From assembly GCA_014706295.1 (NCBI GenBank), contig JACSVZ010000009.1, positions 33,788,268 through 33,852,267 of the forward strand: a stretch of DNA of 64,000 bases. The letters are read 5' to 3'. The DNA comes from Lycocorax pyrrhopterus obiensis. Its lineage: Eukaryota > Chordata > Aves > Passeriformes > Paradisaeidae. Made by a program: the position numbers and the translations under genes. This document shows, piece after piece, positions 53,087-64,000 of the stretch (positions are counted from its first letter, which is position 1; each line of letters begins with the position of its first letter). Below the pieces are notes generated by a model. That model was not told the DNA's origin and made no database searches. It worked only from the letters and a program-made list of their open reading frames with translations.

Positions 53087-54913
53087 CCTCTTCACAATTT
53101 TTTTGCTTGTTCCCATGCTGCAAACTCTCTGTCTGGAAAAAAAAGTGGCTCCAAAATTTTATATTAAGCTCCCTTTAAAGCAGATGTTTGCCTCTGGGAA
53201 GCCAAAAGTGGGCCAGATTTGCATTTTCGTGCCTGAAGGCTGGAGGCTGGACTTTTAACCTTGCATTACCAGGAGCATTCCAGAGCCAGGGGGTACATCC
53301 ACAGCCCAGGTCTCTCCACCGAGCTATGAGCTGTAAAACTCATTAATTATAGCAAGACTGTATTTTTTCAGTTATCTTTGCCATAACTGGTGCACTGTAA
53401 CCAATTTCAGTTCTCTTTGCATTTTCATGTACTGTACCCATCCTTGTGCATCCTAATTTGAAAGATACTCCCTGCTGCCTTCCCCCACTCTTCCCAGTTC
53501 CCTTGGAATCTGGACGTGACTGCAACAGGAGGACAAGCACCCAGAGCATGGCCAGGAGGTGACTCCTATCACTGAAATCAGGAGCAAATCCTGAAGTGCT
53601 TCTTTTGTCTGACATTAACTTTGCCAGGGGTTTGTCAGAGCAGAGATAAAATCAAACCCAAGCGAAACACCAAATATGATCTGCAGAGCAGGCTCATCCC
53701 AGGGTGGAGATTGCAAAGAGGATTCCTGCTCAATAAAAGCATCAATGCACCTATAGATAAAGAAACTCAGAGGCTTTTGTCTGTGGGAAGATGAGAGGTG
53801 AGTAGGGATCAAAATAACAAGATGGCAAGGTAGCTTTCTAATAAAAGCCTGATGCCTTTGGAGTAACTGGTCCCGGGTTTATTTAATCAGGAAAATAGCT
53901 GGGAGTTTAAATAACTTGCAATATAAAGTCTGCACAAAGGAGAGAGTGAGCAGGCTGGCTCGGATGTGTCAGTATCTTGCAGGAGGATGCGAGTTTGAAA
54001 GAAGCAGTGACACTTGGAAACGGCCTACAATGGCACCAGCTGGATTGAGGGGACAGATAGAAATGGTATTAAAAAAATATTATTTCCAGCAACAGTTGCA
54101 GGCCTGCAGGGCAGAAAGGGAAGGGAGAGCAGGGATCATGGAAAGAGATAAGGAGGGCAAGTGAAGAGTGAGGACACCACGCCAGGAATGGCAATTGCTT
54201 GGGCTGTAACAGGAGAAGGAGCTCAAACGATGCAATCAGGGACGGAGCTGCCTCCCTCCAGGTCCGCCCCGCGCAAGCTGCCAGCCAGGCTCCCTGCAGG
54301 CATCCCTCACCGCCCCTTCCATCCCACACATGACCTTCTGAAAAATCCCTTTTCAGACACAGTTCTTCGCATCTGGCTTCGGTGCAAATAAGTACACCTT
54401 CAGTTTAAGGCTTGAGGAGATGACTGTCATTTCTTTGGGAATGGCTTTTCACGGAGGGGGGGACATCCACAGTACTTTTACTTCTGGGGAAGATTTAAGA
54501 TGGCCTTTTCAGCGTCTCTTGCTGAAGCATGAATGGACTCTGCAGGGAGGAGCTTCCAGTCAAGGCTCCTGTTGGCTCCAAATTAAGTTGTAATTAAAAA
54601 AAAATTAAATGACAGCGCTGTCCACAAAAAGCTCTTGTACATTTTCACCCGAGCAATGTTACAGCAGTATGTCAAGGGCTTTGCATGATCCATGTACCTT
54701 ACACTGATAAGTACTAGCAAAGAAGCAGTGCTTTTGTGCTGATATTTCACTGTGAAATCCCACATTTGCAATGTCTTTTGGCAGTAGGTGGTACACTCAG
54801 CTCCAAAATTAATATATTAGTTCAAACTGTAGTAAAAAAGTAGTATAAATTAAAGCATGTCTGTGTTCAAAGCCAAGCTACAGCATGGCTTTGGACAGCA
54901 ACTTTTTGCATAA

Positions 54914-55190
54914 GCAGGTAGTGATAGAGCAAGGGGGAATGGTTTTAGACTAAAAGAGGGCAGGTTTAGTTTAGATATCAGGAAGAAATTATTTTCTGTG
55001 AGGATGATGAGGCCCTGGCACAGGCTGCCCAGAGAAGCTGTGGCTGCCCCATCCCTGGAAGTGTCCAAGGCCAGGTTGGATGGGGCCTGGAGAAAACTGG
55101 GCTAGTGGAAGGTGCCCCTGCCCATGTCAGGGGGTTGGAACAAGATGATCTTTATGGTCCCTTCTAACACAGCCTGTTCTGTGATCCTCT
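54914..55190 (+). mobile_element. CR1 LINE 3'-end fragment
   Basis: The fragment contains GTGATAGAGCAAGGGGGAAT, GGCAGGTTTAGTTTAGATAT, GATGAGGCCCTGGCACAGGC, CCCATCCCTGGAAGTGTCC and CAAGATGATCTTTATGGTCC, then a CTGTTCTGTGATCC-type tail. It is one of the best-preserved copies in the window. Confidence 0.92.
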
Positions 55191-57950
55191 GGCCATACCA
55201 GCCCCTGATGGGTTGAAGACGATCTCACTTTCCACCTGGACCAGCAGAGTCCCAGGGTCTAACTGCACGTGACAGCAGCTGCTCATAACATCTGGCATTT
55301 AAAAAAAAAAAAGGGAAATCATTGTCAGTAGCAGTTTGCAAAACTGTCAGTCTGTTTCTGGTGTCCTGCATGCAGCTTGTTTTGTGGCTGTGAGTTGCAC
55401 AGTGCCATTGAAGCTCACTCTGCCGGGTGTGCTTGCTGGGAATGAAGGGCTGGACAGGCCAAGGTCACCACAGAGCATGCCTCCCTGGCCAGCCAGGCTG
55501 CTTGCAGGGACATTTGATCTTTATTTTTCTTATTCCTCCACCTCTGACCCATTGCTAGGCCTGGGAGAAATAAAAACAGCACGAGCTGAGCTTCACTTCC
55601 CATCTGTGCCCCAAGGGGAGGTCTGGGGCCACACAGTTCCCCTGAGAACATCCAGAGCTGCTGAGCTCCCTTCCCACACAGGCACTCCTAAAGCTCACTG
55701 GCCCTCTCTTTCCACACAGATTCTCATCAGTCACCTGTGAGATCATCCCACCATTGGCATTAAGTGGGCAGAAGGGGCAAAAACTTGTGGGTCGTAAGGG
55801 AAAAAAGAAGAAAAAAGGGCAAAGAAGAAAAGGGAAAGGCAAGTAACTGGTGTGGAGGTGCTGGGGTTGCTGGGTGCAAAGCCCCATTTTCAGGATGCTG
55901 TCCTCTGTCCCAGGAAGCAGAATCTCTTCAGGAAGATCTGTGGAGCATTTCAGATACAAAGGTTGCCACGGCAGCTCAGTGCCCAAAGTGGTGCAGGGGC
56001 TCTGCACTGCACAGACACCACGGGGATGCCACCCCTGTGCTGGCACTGCCAGCTGCCGTCCAGCCCAGCAGCACACAGGCCTGAAGGGGATAAACTCTGT
56101 CCAAAGGATGCTCTTCACCAGGTCAGGGTAATTTACCTGTGGGGTTTTGGCATGGCTGGTGGCTTGCAACCATCTCAGGTGTTCCTAATACAGACAACTT
56201 CATGCAAAGAGTTTGGTTATGAGAGCTGTAAGCAGCTACTGCCATTGGAGGGGAGTGAGTGCACCTAAACCCTTCCCAAAGCTTAACATGAGTCCCACAG
56301 GAAGAGGTATGAAGGGCATGACAACGTTGCACTGCAAGCAGAGAGATTTAGGAGGCATGTGAACCACGCCAAGGAGTTCCAAGAGGAATATTCAGTTGTC
56401 AAATTATGCTGTGACGGCGGCCGCCGCTCCCCCTGCACTGCCATGTCAGAGCAGGGCACGGGCAGACAGCAGTGCCACGTGCTCAGGGGGATGATGCCTT
56501 TCCAAACACAGCCTAGAAGAAAGCCCTTCTAATTCTGGTTGATTGCTTTTCAAATGTGGCTTGTTCAGATCTCCTTTGTCACACCAACTCCTTAGGGAAC
56601 AGCTAGAGGAGGAGGAGGAAAGGGGAAATTAGTAATGTGGGAAAGGTGCCAATGGGAAGTGGTTGTTGCACAAATACAGGAAAGACAGAGATCTTCTGAG
56701 CCAGGAATATTTGTTTTGGAAAAAGCAACTATTGCTGTTACAAGTGAAAATTAATTAAAACACGAGCAGGTATTAAGAGCTGCATGACTTCTGTCTCCCT
56801 TCACGCTTTTATCATCCGTGGGTCTGAAGCTCCACTGAGTCAGCCTGGTACCAGGGGCAGCCCCTCATGACAGTCTCTGAAAAAAAATGCCCAAGTTGTT
56901 ATTTTTCATTTATAGGTAGTTGGATATTTCTGTCAGTTCTCTCCTCATATCACTGCATTTTCAAAAGAGAAAATAATTATTCCCATATATGGGTAAAATG
57001 CCCTAAGAATTGGGGTTTTTTTCATAATGAATGATTATTGCTTCCTCAAATGTGTAGAAAACCTAAATCAGCAGCGAAAGTGGCACACAAAAAAAGCCAT
57101 CTCCTGTTCCTTGGCATAACTCTGCTTCCCCATAACATCAATAACCCGAGCCAGGTCTTTGCTGAGTCCTTCATGCTTCTCCAGCACAGAAAAAAGCTTT
57201 TTGGCAGAGATTGAAGTCCGCAGGAAAAAATGAGCTGCACTCAGGACTAGCAAGGAGCAGGGGGTCTTGTGTCTGGTCCATGGCTGCTTGTGGCTTCACA
57301 GGACAAGAGCTGCACACCCTGGATGATTTCTAGCAGCCTCCCCTTCTACCAGCTCCTTCTGGTGTGGAGCACCACTTGGTGAAGGTGTGGCCACCCTTGA
57401 CCACCTCCAAAACCAGGCATAGTAGTGGAATCCCCTTACCAATGCGGTTTTTTTCAAATTGAATTTCTTTCTGAGATTAAATCAATTAAGAATTTCAGTA
57501 TCAAATTGCTAATTCAAATGCTCTAATATTTTGGGTTTTTTTCAGTCTGGGAATAGAGCACTGATTTGTTTCACTAATTGCAAGCCAGAAATTTGGAGTG
57601 CTCCATAATGAGATATTTCACAAACAATCTTTGATTCAATTGACTTCAGGAAGAAGGAAAAGCAAAATTATTTTAACTAAGGCACATATTTGTAAAAATT
57701 TAATCCGTTCCTCAGATGTACTAGGGAAAATAAAAAGATGCATTTGTTGAACAAATTGTTTCTCAGCAGCCAAGTTCAGGTTTTGCCTGTTGTAGTTTCT
57801 CAATGTATTATGACAACAAAAATGAAATACAGCCAGGTATTAATTTTTGCTTTTTTTCTTCTATTTTTCTTTTATTATCATCTGTTTAAAAAGCATTTGG
57901 ATAATGTCCTTAATAAGATGCTCTAACTTACTGCCAGTGCTGAAGTGGTC

Positions 57951-57993
57951 AGGCAGTTGGATTAGATCATTGTAGGGTCCTTCCAAATGAAAT
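57951..57993 (+). mobile_element. CR1 LINE 3' terminus abutting the pentamer satellite
   Basis: CAGTTGGATTAGATCATTG then TAGGGTCCTTCCAAATGAAA matches the avian CR1 end (GTTGGACTAGATGATCATTG, CCCTTCCAACTGAAA). That end is normally followed by short ATTCT repeats. Here the satellite begins exactly where those repeats should start. Confidence 0.8.
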
Positions 57994-58664
57994 CTCCTCT
58001 CCTCTCCTCTCCTCTCCTCTCCTCTCCTCTCCTCTCCTCTCCTCTCCTCTCCGAACCTCTCCGAACCTCTCCGAACCTCTCCTCTCCTCTCCGAACCTCT
58101 CCGAACCTCTCCTCTCCGAACCTCTCCTCTCCGAACCTCTCCGAACCTCTCCGAACCTCTCTGAACCTCTCCTCTCCAAACCTCTCCTCTCCGAACCTCT
58201 CCAAACCTCTCTGAACCTCTCCTCTCCGAACCTCTCCTCTCTGAACCTCTCCGAACCTCTCCGAACCTCTCCGAACCTCTCCTCTCCGAACCTCTCCTCT
58301 CCAAACCTCTCCTCTCCGAACCTCTCCTCTCCTCTCCGAACCTCTCCTCTCCGAACCTCTCCTCTCCGAACCTCTCCGAACCTCTCCGAACCTCTCCTCT
58401 CCTCTCCGAACTTCTCCTCTCCTCTCCTCTCCTCTCCTCTCCTCTCCTCTCCTCTCCTCTCCTCTCCTCTCCTCTCCGAACCTCTCCGAACCTCTCCGAA
58501 CCTCTCCGAACCTCTCCTCTCCTCTCCTCTCCTCTCCGAACCTCTCCGAACCTCTCCGAACCTCTCCTCTCCTCTCCTCTCCGAACCTCTCCTCTCCGAA
58601 CCTCTCCTCTCCTCTCCTCTCCGAACCTCTCCTCTCCGAACCTCTCCTCTCCTCTCCGAACCTC
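57994..58664. repeat. Pentamer/decamer polypyrimidine satellite (CCTCT / CCGAA)
   Basis: About 670 bases are built almost wholly from CCTCT and CCGAA pentamers in one 5-base register. I count about 34 CCGAA units. They are never adjacent, so the array reads as CCTCTCCGAA decamers mixed with CCTCT runs. Variants are CTGAA (58161, 58211, 58241), CCAAA (58176, 58201, 58301) and one CTTCT (58411). The plus strand is strongly pyrimidine-rich. Minus-strand frames are open for hundreds of codons because a 5-base unit without stops reads through in every frame; they are not genes. Confidence 0.97.
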
Positions 58665-60166
58665 GTGGCTGTGGCAAGGCCCCTCTCCCCCTCACAGGGA
58701 GGTCTGCACCCGCGGCCACGCATGTGTGCATGCAAAGCTTTGGAAATTTCCATTTTAATAAAAGTAACCTTGGAGGAGCATGAGCAATAACCTGTCTGTT
58801 CTTTGGCACTGACAGTTCAGTTGTCCTGAAAAATGAGATTTTGCTAGCCCAGCGCTGCGCTCCTGTTATCATCTCCAGCTTACATCAGCGTGCTTTATTA
58901 GAAGACAGCAGAAATAATTCTTCAGACATTAAGCAACGTCTCGCTTCTGCTTTTATCAGGCTGGCTGTGTGTGATTACATCAGATCCAGAGGTAAGCCCA
59001 ATAAACTCCTGGATCTTTGGGCTCAGATATTTGGTCTATCTACAAATGCTTTGAAATCTGGTTACAGGGTAGAAATTAGGTAGTTCCTGCACAGCCTTTC
59101 CCGCTCCTTCTGCCTCCTTCCAGTTTCCCAGATCTGACCCACATACTCTGTAGCCCTGTGTTATATCAAGGCAGGGGGGACGTGGGTCCATCCCCTGCCT
59201 GTTCCTGAGCTTAGCTTTTCTCAGCTGTGACTCCAGGCTCTGGTCCCTGCTCCAGTGGGATGGATCTTCCCCCAGGGGAGCCATTCATATGAAGGATGGT
59301 CTGTTCCAGCACTCCCATCCCCACCGAGATAAAATCAACATTGCACAGCTTTAATCTCCTGTCCTGTAGGCAGCAGCCAGTCCTAATGCCCTGCTTGTAC
59401 CCTGGTTTTTGCTAACTTAGGCAGGACTTTCCATCTCTGAAGGCATCGACTGGTTCACCAGTTACCACAGCTCTTCTAAATCCTCAGTGGATAATTTTTT
59501 TCTGCTATTTCCACTTCTGCCATGGGACTGATGAGGCTGTTGGGGCTTGTGGATCAGCACAGCCTACGGGAAGTCCTGTGCTGCTGCTGGGCATGGCGGG
59601 TGGGCATACTGGGAGCCTGGAGAAGGACATGATCCTCTCCCCCTTTCCTCCAGCAAGGACTGTCTCCCAGCATCACTTGGAGCATACCTGGGGGGAAAGA
59701 TTTCAATGATTCAGTTGGACCAAGACCATGACCTTTAACTCCTTTCTCCTTCTTCCCAGAGTATAAGTTTTCAGCCCAAATCCATGCAGATTACTCCAGA
59801 GAAGGCAACAATCTGCAGATGTTGGCTGTTCCCAGCTCTTGACTCACCTAAGGGGCCAGTGACAACTTCTTGTGTCCTTGCCAGGTTTCCAGGGGTACTT
59901 GTCTTACTCACAACTTTATATCTTAGTATTATTCCACCTCACAGCTGGCCAGGTACCTACAGAGCTGTGAATTGTCCCTTGAGCTGCCATGACCGAGAGA
60001 TGTTTAATATGCCATAGTGATTATTTCCCAACTATTAATGCTCTTGGGGCTTGTAGGATTTCCTTTTAATAACTCAGCCTCCTGCTATCTAGGACAGTGC
60101 TGTATATAGGAGGAAATGTGGTAGAATGGGACAGGAAGGTGATTTTTCATAAATAAATATTAAGAA

Positions 60167-60334
60167 TCTGTGGCTGTCCCATCCCTGGAAGTGTCCAAGG
60201 CCAGGTTGGATGTGGCTTGGAGCAATCTGGGATAGTGGAAAGTGCCCCTGACCATGGCAGGGGTTTGGAATGAAATGATCTTTAAGATCCCTTCCAACAC
60301 CATCTATTCTATGATTCTGTGATGGTTCTATGAT
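60167..60334 (+). mobile_element. CR1 LINE 3'-end fragment
   Basis: The fragment runs from TCTGTGGCTGTCCCATCCC through TGGAAGTGTCCAAGGCCAGG, GGCTTGGAGCAATCTGGGAT, TGATCTTTAAGATCCCTTCC and an ATTCTATGATTCTGTGATGG tail. Confidence 0.92.
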
Positions 60335-61099
60335 GTTAAATAGTGTGCAACCACCTTAGTGAACAAACCCTTAGGTCTGCCAGGTCTGTGTGAGCCCAGC
60401 TTCTCTGCAGTGTGTCATTTTACAGAATGATTCTGGGCTCCACCCTGGCCCTTGTCCTTCTTGCTGGTTCACAGCCTCTGTCTCAGCACAGCCCTGCCCT
60501 GGGCACAGGTCGAGGCTGAGATGCAGCACCCCCACCTCCCCAGTGTCCCTGCACCAGGGCAGCACTGAGCACACATCACACTGGAATGGCTGGGATCCCA
60601 CTTAAAACTCATTGAATATGTCCCCAGAGGAAATTAAAGAAGCAAATTAACAGCAAGATCTTTTATTTTCATAAAGCACTTAAAAGCACCAGATGCATAT
60701 AATCTTTATTTTTGGCTCTCTAAACTGAGGCTTTCGTATTAAATGGCAACTGGCACTTGGAAAACCCATATTTAATGCTCTGCAGAGGGAGAAAAGTGTG
60801 GGCCAGATGCACTGAGTTTTTTTCCTTTAGACCAGCTTGCACAGCTTTGGTGATACCAATTAATACAGATTTCTAGAACTGCACAGAAAACCAAACGCCA
60901 CTGATCTTGCTGTTCAGCTGTGTTTGAACAGCAGTGCTTATCACCAAGACAGAGCCAGGACGAGGTTCCCTGAGTGGGAGCTGTCTCTGCAGAAGGGACA
61001 TTTGCTGGGACGCTGCAAGCCAATAGAAGCTGGCTTGATTTGTGGGTGACGGGGTACTTAGGGTTTCATTTCCCTCAAAATGCCCCTTGAAAATAAAGT

Positions 61100-61188
61100 C
61101 ATAGAATTAGAGAACCACAGAATGGTTTGGGTTCAAAAGGACCTGAAAGAACACCCAGTTCTAAGCTCTTTGCCATGGGCGAGGAACT
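61100..61188 (-). mobile_element. CR1 LINE 3' terminus, short fragment
   Basis: The plus strand reads CATAGAATTAGAGAACCACA, GAATGGTTTGGGTTCAAAAG, GACCTGAAAGAACACCCAG and CTCTTTGCCATGGGC. This is the reverse complement of a diverged CR1 end. Confidence 0.8.
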
Positions 61189-62149
61189 CATGACTGTTGA
61201 TTTGAAAGAGCAAAACTGTTGCTGGTCTCCTCATTCTGCCTGTGTGGATTTGGCATCACTCTTCGAAGCACAGAATCGTCAAATACAGTAGGTACTAAAC
61301 ACCGTGGCATTGCTGCTCCTGGTGAGATCCTTGGTAAAGGGCTTTGTATCTCATTCCCTCAAACTGGTGAGGAAATGGTGCTGTGAACAGAGAGGGAAAA
61401 AATTGCAGTGGGTGTTGCCTTCACGCACAGTCGTCGTTCTGGCTGAACAGTTTTAACTGTTGCTATGAAATCTTCATTTGAGTAAACTTTCAGCTAAATG
61501 TCAAACTGCAGCCATTCTCCCTGTAACTGTGCCTTTGAAAGCATCGTTATTAATATTACTGGTATTATTTTATATAACTTTTGTCATGTGAACAGCTCAT
61601 TTCTCCTTGAACAGTTCATTTCTCTATCTAAGTCCAGAAGGAAAACTTCTTCATTTAACTTAAAAAAAAATCCTTCTTGCAAAACATGGAGAAACAAAGA
61701 ATAATTCGAGGCACACATAGGGCAAATATTTTTTGCCCTGAACACCAAATCACAATGTGGTAGCAGACACGGGTCAATGGTTTTATCCATACTTACGTTC
61801 CTTGGGATAAAACTGCTACTAACAGGGCTGCAGAGGGTGCACACATCTCGGAAAATGCTTCCCATTGCTTAAGCTCTGGAAAGTAAGGGATAAGAAGAAT
61901 ATCTGCTGGGGAGAAAACCAGCTAAAAAAGCAAAGTAATCTGTAATGGAAGGGTTCTACGGGCAAACTGCAAATTATGCTGCCCATCGCCACATGCCACA
62001 CACTGAGACAACAATTTCCAATTTGTCAGGAGCTGCGTTTTCTATATACCACCGGCAGGGCTTCATTTGTCATCCGTACTCTAATTAACACAGGGACAGA
62101 GCCCTGTGTCTGGGTGTTCCCACGGCAGGGTGGCCGTGCCAGGTGTGCC

Positions 62150-62550
62150 CTGGGGCGCAGCTGGTGGGGACCACGCAGAGTGGATGCGGCAGGGTCGGAG
62201 CTGCCCCTCTGCCTCTCCAGGCAGCTGCTGCCACATGAGGTTATAGCTCCGCTCCTTCCTCAGGCAGCAAAACCTCCCCGTGACGCCGGCCCGGGGGTGG
62301 GACGGCAGCAGCCGCCGGGAATGTGGATGGACGGGAAGGTGGCCGGACAGGAAGGTGGCCGGACAGGGAGGTGGCTGGCTGGGAGCACATCCCAGGAGCT
62401 CAGCAGCATCACTGCCACATCCCCGAGGGGCGCAGACACTCCACGTAAGTACGGCTGCCTGGGAGCAAGTGCTGCTGGAGCAGATTCCCTCCGAGCGGGA
62501 TCCCGCTTTCGGGGGCGTTCGGCGGCACGCGCAATCCCGAGCTGATAAAC
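62150..62550. promoter_or_regulatory. CpG-rich segment of unknown role
   Basis: GC and CpG rise here (for example GACGCCGGCCCGGGGGTGG, GCAGCCGCCGGGAATG and GATCCCGCTTTCGGGGGCG) in otherwise AT-rich surroundings. It may be the promoter of a transcript outside or near the right edge, or a GC-rich island with no gene. Open frames on both strands follow from composition. Confidence 0.4.
62335..62375. repeat. 16-bp tandem repeat in the CpG-rich segment
   Basis: GAAGGTGGCCGGACAG occurs twice head to tail, followed by a partial, altered third copy (GGAGGTGGC). Confidence 0.85.
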
Positions 62551-64000
62551 CCAAGCTCCCACGGCAGACAGGTTACAGCTTAGGGCACGCTCACTTGGTT
62601 CGCTGGCTTCACGGGGAGGGTTTAAAGGGTTTTATGGTGCATTTAAAGCAGGGTTCACTCTGCTCTCGCTGGAGCAAAGCAGGGACGGATCAAGTAACCG
62701 CAGCATAAACAGCGTCGGCTTTCAAAACTCCTCAATCTGTTTAGGGAGCCACGTTTAAGTTTGGATTGTCACCGAAGGGAACATGCCTGAGTGAACATTA
62801 TTACCCAAAGTTTCTATCAGCCTAATTCAGAAAAAAAATCCTTTCCTTCCTTCTCTTTACTCATTTTTAGGGTTAACTGGCCGCAATTCAAACAGCAAAA
62901 AACACAGGATGAAATAAATGGGGCAAATTCCAGCAGCCAAAAGTGTAATGAAAGAAATGAGACAAATTCCTTGAACTGCGCCTAACATGAAAATGAATCT
63001 CGGCTGCTCATTAGAGACTGCTGAGCAGGGGATGCTGGCAAATTAAATCATGGGAAGTAGAGGGAGGCATAGAAAAAAGGGTCGATTATCTAAATCTTCT
63101 CTTATAAAATGCAAAATATTTTTTCGAGATTGAAGGTAGTAAAAATAGATTAGTGGCAAACAGCAAAGCCTCCTTATGCACTTAAAATAAAAAGTGAGGA
63201 GTCAGGCATAGCAAAGGAATGGGTAAACAAAGAATACACCAGTGTGTTTTCAGGGTGGGTTAGCAGTGAGTAATTATCATCTGAGGTATATGCAGAAGTT
63301 TTCTTCCTTACTCTCTCTGGAAAAATTCCTGCTTGGATTCCCCAGGTTAATTCAGATGTTTTTGGGGGGTTTGAGTGCTGCTCATCTGGGTCAAGGAGGG
63401 GTTATCAGTCAGAGGCTGACAAATTTTTTAAAGCTCTGCCATCTACTTGTTACCATTGTTGTATCAGAGTGTCTTTCATTAGTGCTCTTTAAAATATTCA
63501 GTTTTGCTGGTTTTTCACTTGAAAACATCCTTGCTGCCTTAGAAGGCGGGGAGCAGGGAGTGTGCCAAAGCCAGTCAGCCTTGGAGGCAATATGGGTGGA
63601 AAATCAACATTGGGACCTGCTCCAGAGGTCTCTGAGACTGCCCCAAGGAGAGCAATTATCAGGCGTTGCTAATTGATTATGAATTCGCAGCCATGGCCAA
63701 TGGCTCTGGCAGCAGCACACGCTGCAGGAGGTGAATTGTCACCAACCTTCACCATGCTCCTTCCTGCAGGAACCTTTGGGATGTGAGGACATGTGGCCCA
63801 TGGGCTGCAAAACCAAAACATGTCACGACTTGGATATTACCTTTGTCACAAGTACTGAAGGAAAATGGGCAAAGACGGGCAGCTGATGTTGTCATTGGAA
63901 AGGGGGCAGGAGAGGGAGCTGGGCAGCTGCTCAGCATGATGGCTGTCCCTAGAAACAGTCCTTAGAAATAGTCCTTCATGCAGCAGAAAGAGAATAGGAT
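62551..64000. other. Right-edge intergenic sequence
   Basis: AT-rich DNA with no recognised gene or repeat family. The open frame at 63242-63676 has no similarity that I recognise and no splice context. Confidence 0.45.

Larger units (their letters stand above)
39920..57950. other. Intergenic region downstream of the HNMT-family gene
   Basis: No gene is supported over about 18 kb. I looked for the HNMT motifs HSTEHQC and FIHMIQ and found no second copy. One clear CR1 fragment, a doubtful degraded one and small tandem repeats are listed separately. Open frames are short and unlike any family I know. Confidence 0.6.
58665..62149. other. Intergenic region right of the satellite
   Basis: No gene is supported. 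Two CR1 fragments are listed separately. The rest is unique-looking, AT-rich DNA with short open frames and no recognised domain. Confidence 0.5.

Noticed and set aside
57861..58872. Very long minus-strand open frames rich in Glu, Arg and Gly (up to about 300 residues)
   Set aside because: They come from the pentamer satellite, whose unit has no stop in any minus-strand frame. All three frames are open with the same composition, so this is not a protein gene.
62280..62708. Candidate coding exon in the right-hand CpG-rich segment
   Set aside because: Frames on both strands are open, no domain is recognisable and no convincing splice pair was found.

Overview
The window looks like bird nuclear DNA. 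It carries at least thirteen 3'-end fragments of CR1 LINEs, the typical avian retroelement, on both strands. The genes are spliced with GT-AG introns, CpG-rich islands stand out from AT-rich introns and intergenic DNA, and the gene order matches the vertebrate THSD7B-HNMT neighbourhood. I recognise two protein-coding genes, both on the + strand. The species cannot be named from sequence alone.

Region 1 (1 to about 8.2 kb) is the 3' end of THSD7B, a large type I membrane protein with many thrombospondin type-1 repeats. Four exons are visible (637-719, 1715-1907, 5256-5343, 7080-7161). They encode the last cysteine-rich extracellular segment, the single transmembrane helix and the short conserved cytoplasmic tail. 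A 3'UTR of about 1 kb ends near AATAAA at 8194. The 5' bulk of the gene lies to the left of the window.

Region 2 (8.2 to 28 kb) is intergenic, with scattered CR1 fragments, a CpG-rich patch at about 26.7-27.1 kb and a stronger CpG island at about 28.2-28.65 kb.

Region 3 (28.7 to 39.9 kb) is a complete histamine N-methyltransferase-family gene. Six exons (32231-39145) give a 290-residue SAM-dependent methyltransferase that aligns end to end with human HNMT. Two further well-spliced exons (28731-28756 and 30829-30890) extend it in frame to 322 residues. Several histamine-pocket residues are changed, so I favour the bird/reptile HNMT-like enzyme, carnosine N-methyltransferase 2, which makes anserine in muscle, over classical HNMT.

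Region 4 (39.9 to 64 kb) has no gene I can support. It holds CR1 fragments and a striking polypyrimidine satellite of about 670 bp (57994-58664). The satellite is built from CCTCT and CCGAA pentamers and starts directly at the 3' tail of a CR1. A CpG-rich segment lies at 62.15-62.55 kb.

The two genes do not form a functional unit; they are simply neighbours in a conserved syntenic block. The most interesting points are the diverged substrate pocket and extended N-terminus of the methyltransferase, a CR1 relic beside its proposed start codon, and the CR1-seeded satellite whose unit variants are exactly the two CpG-deamination products.
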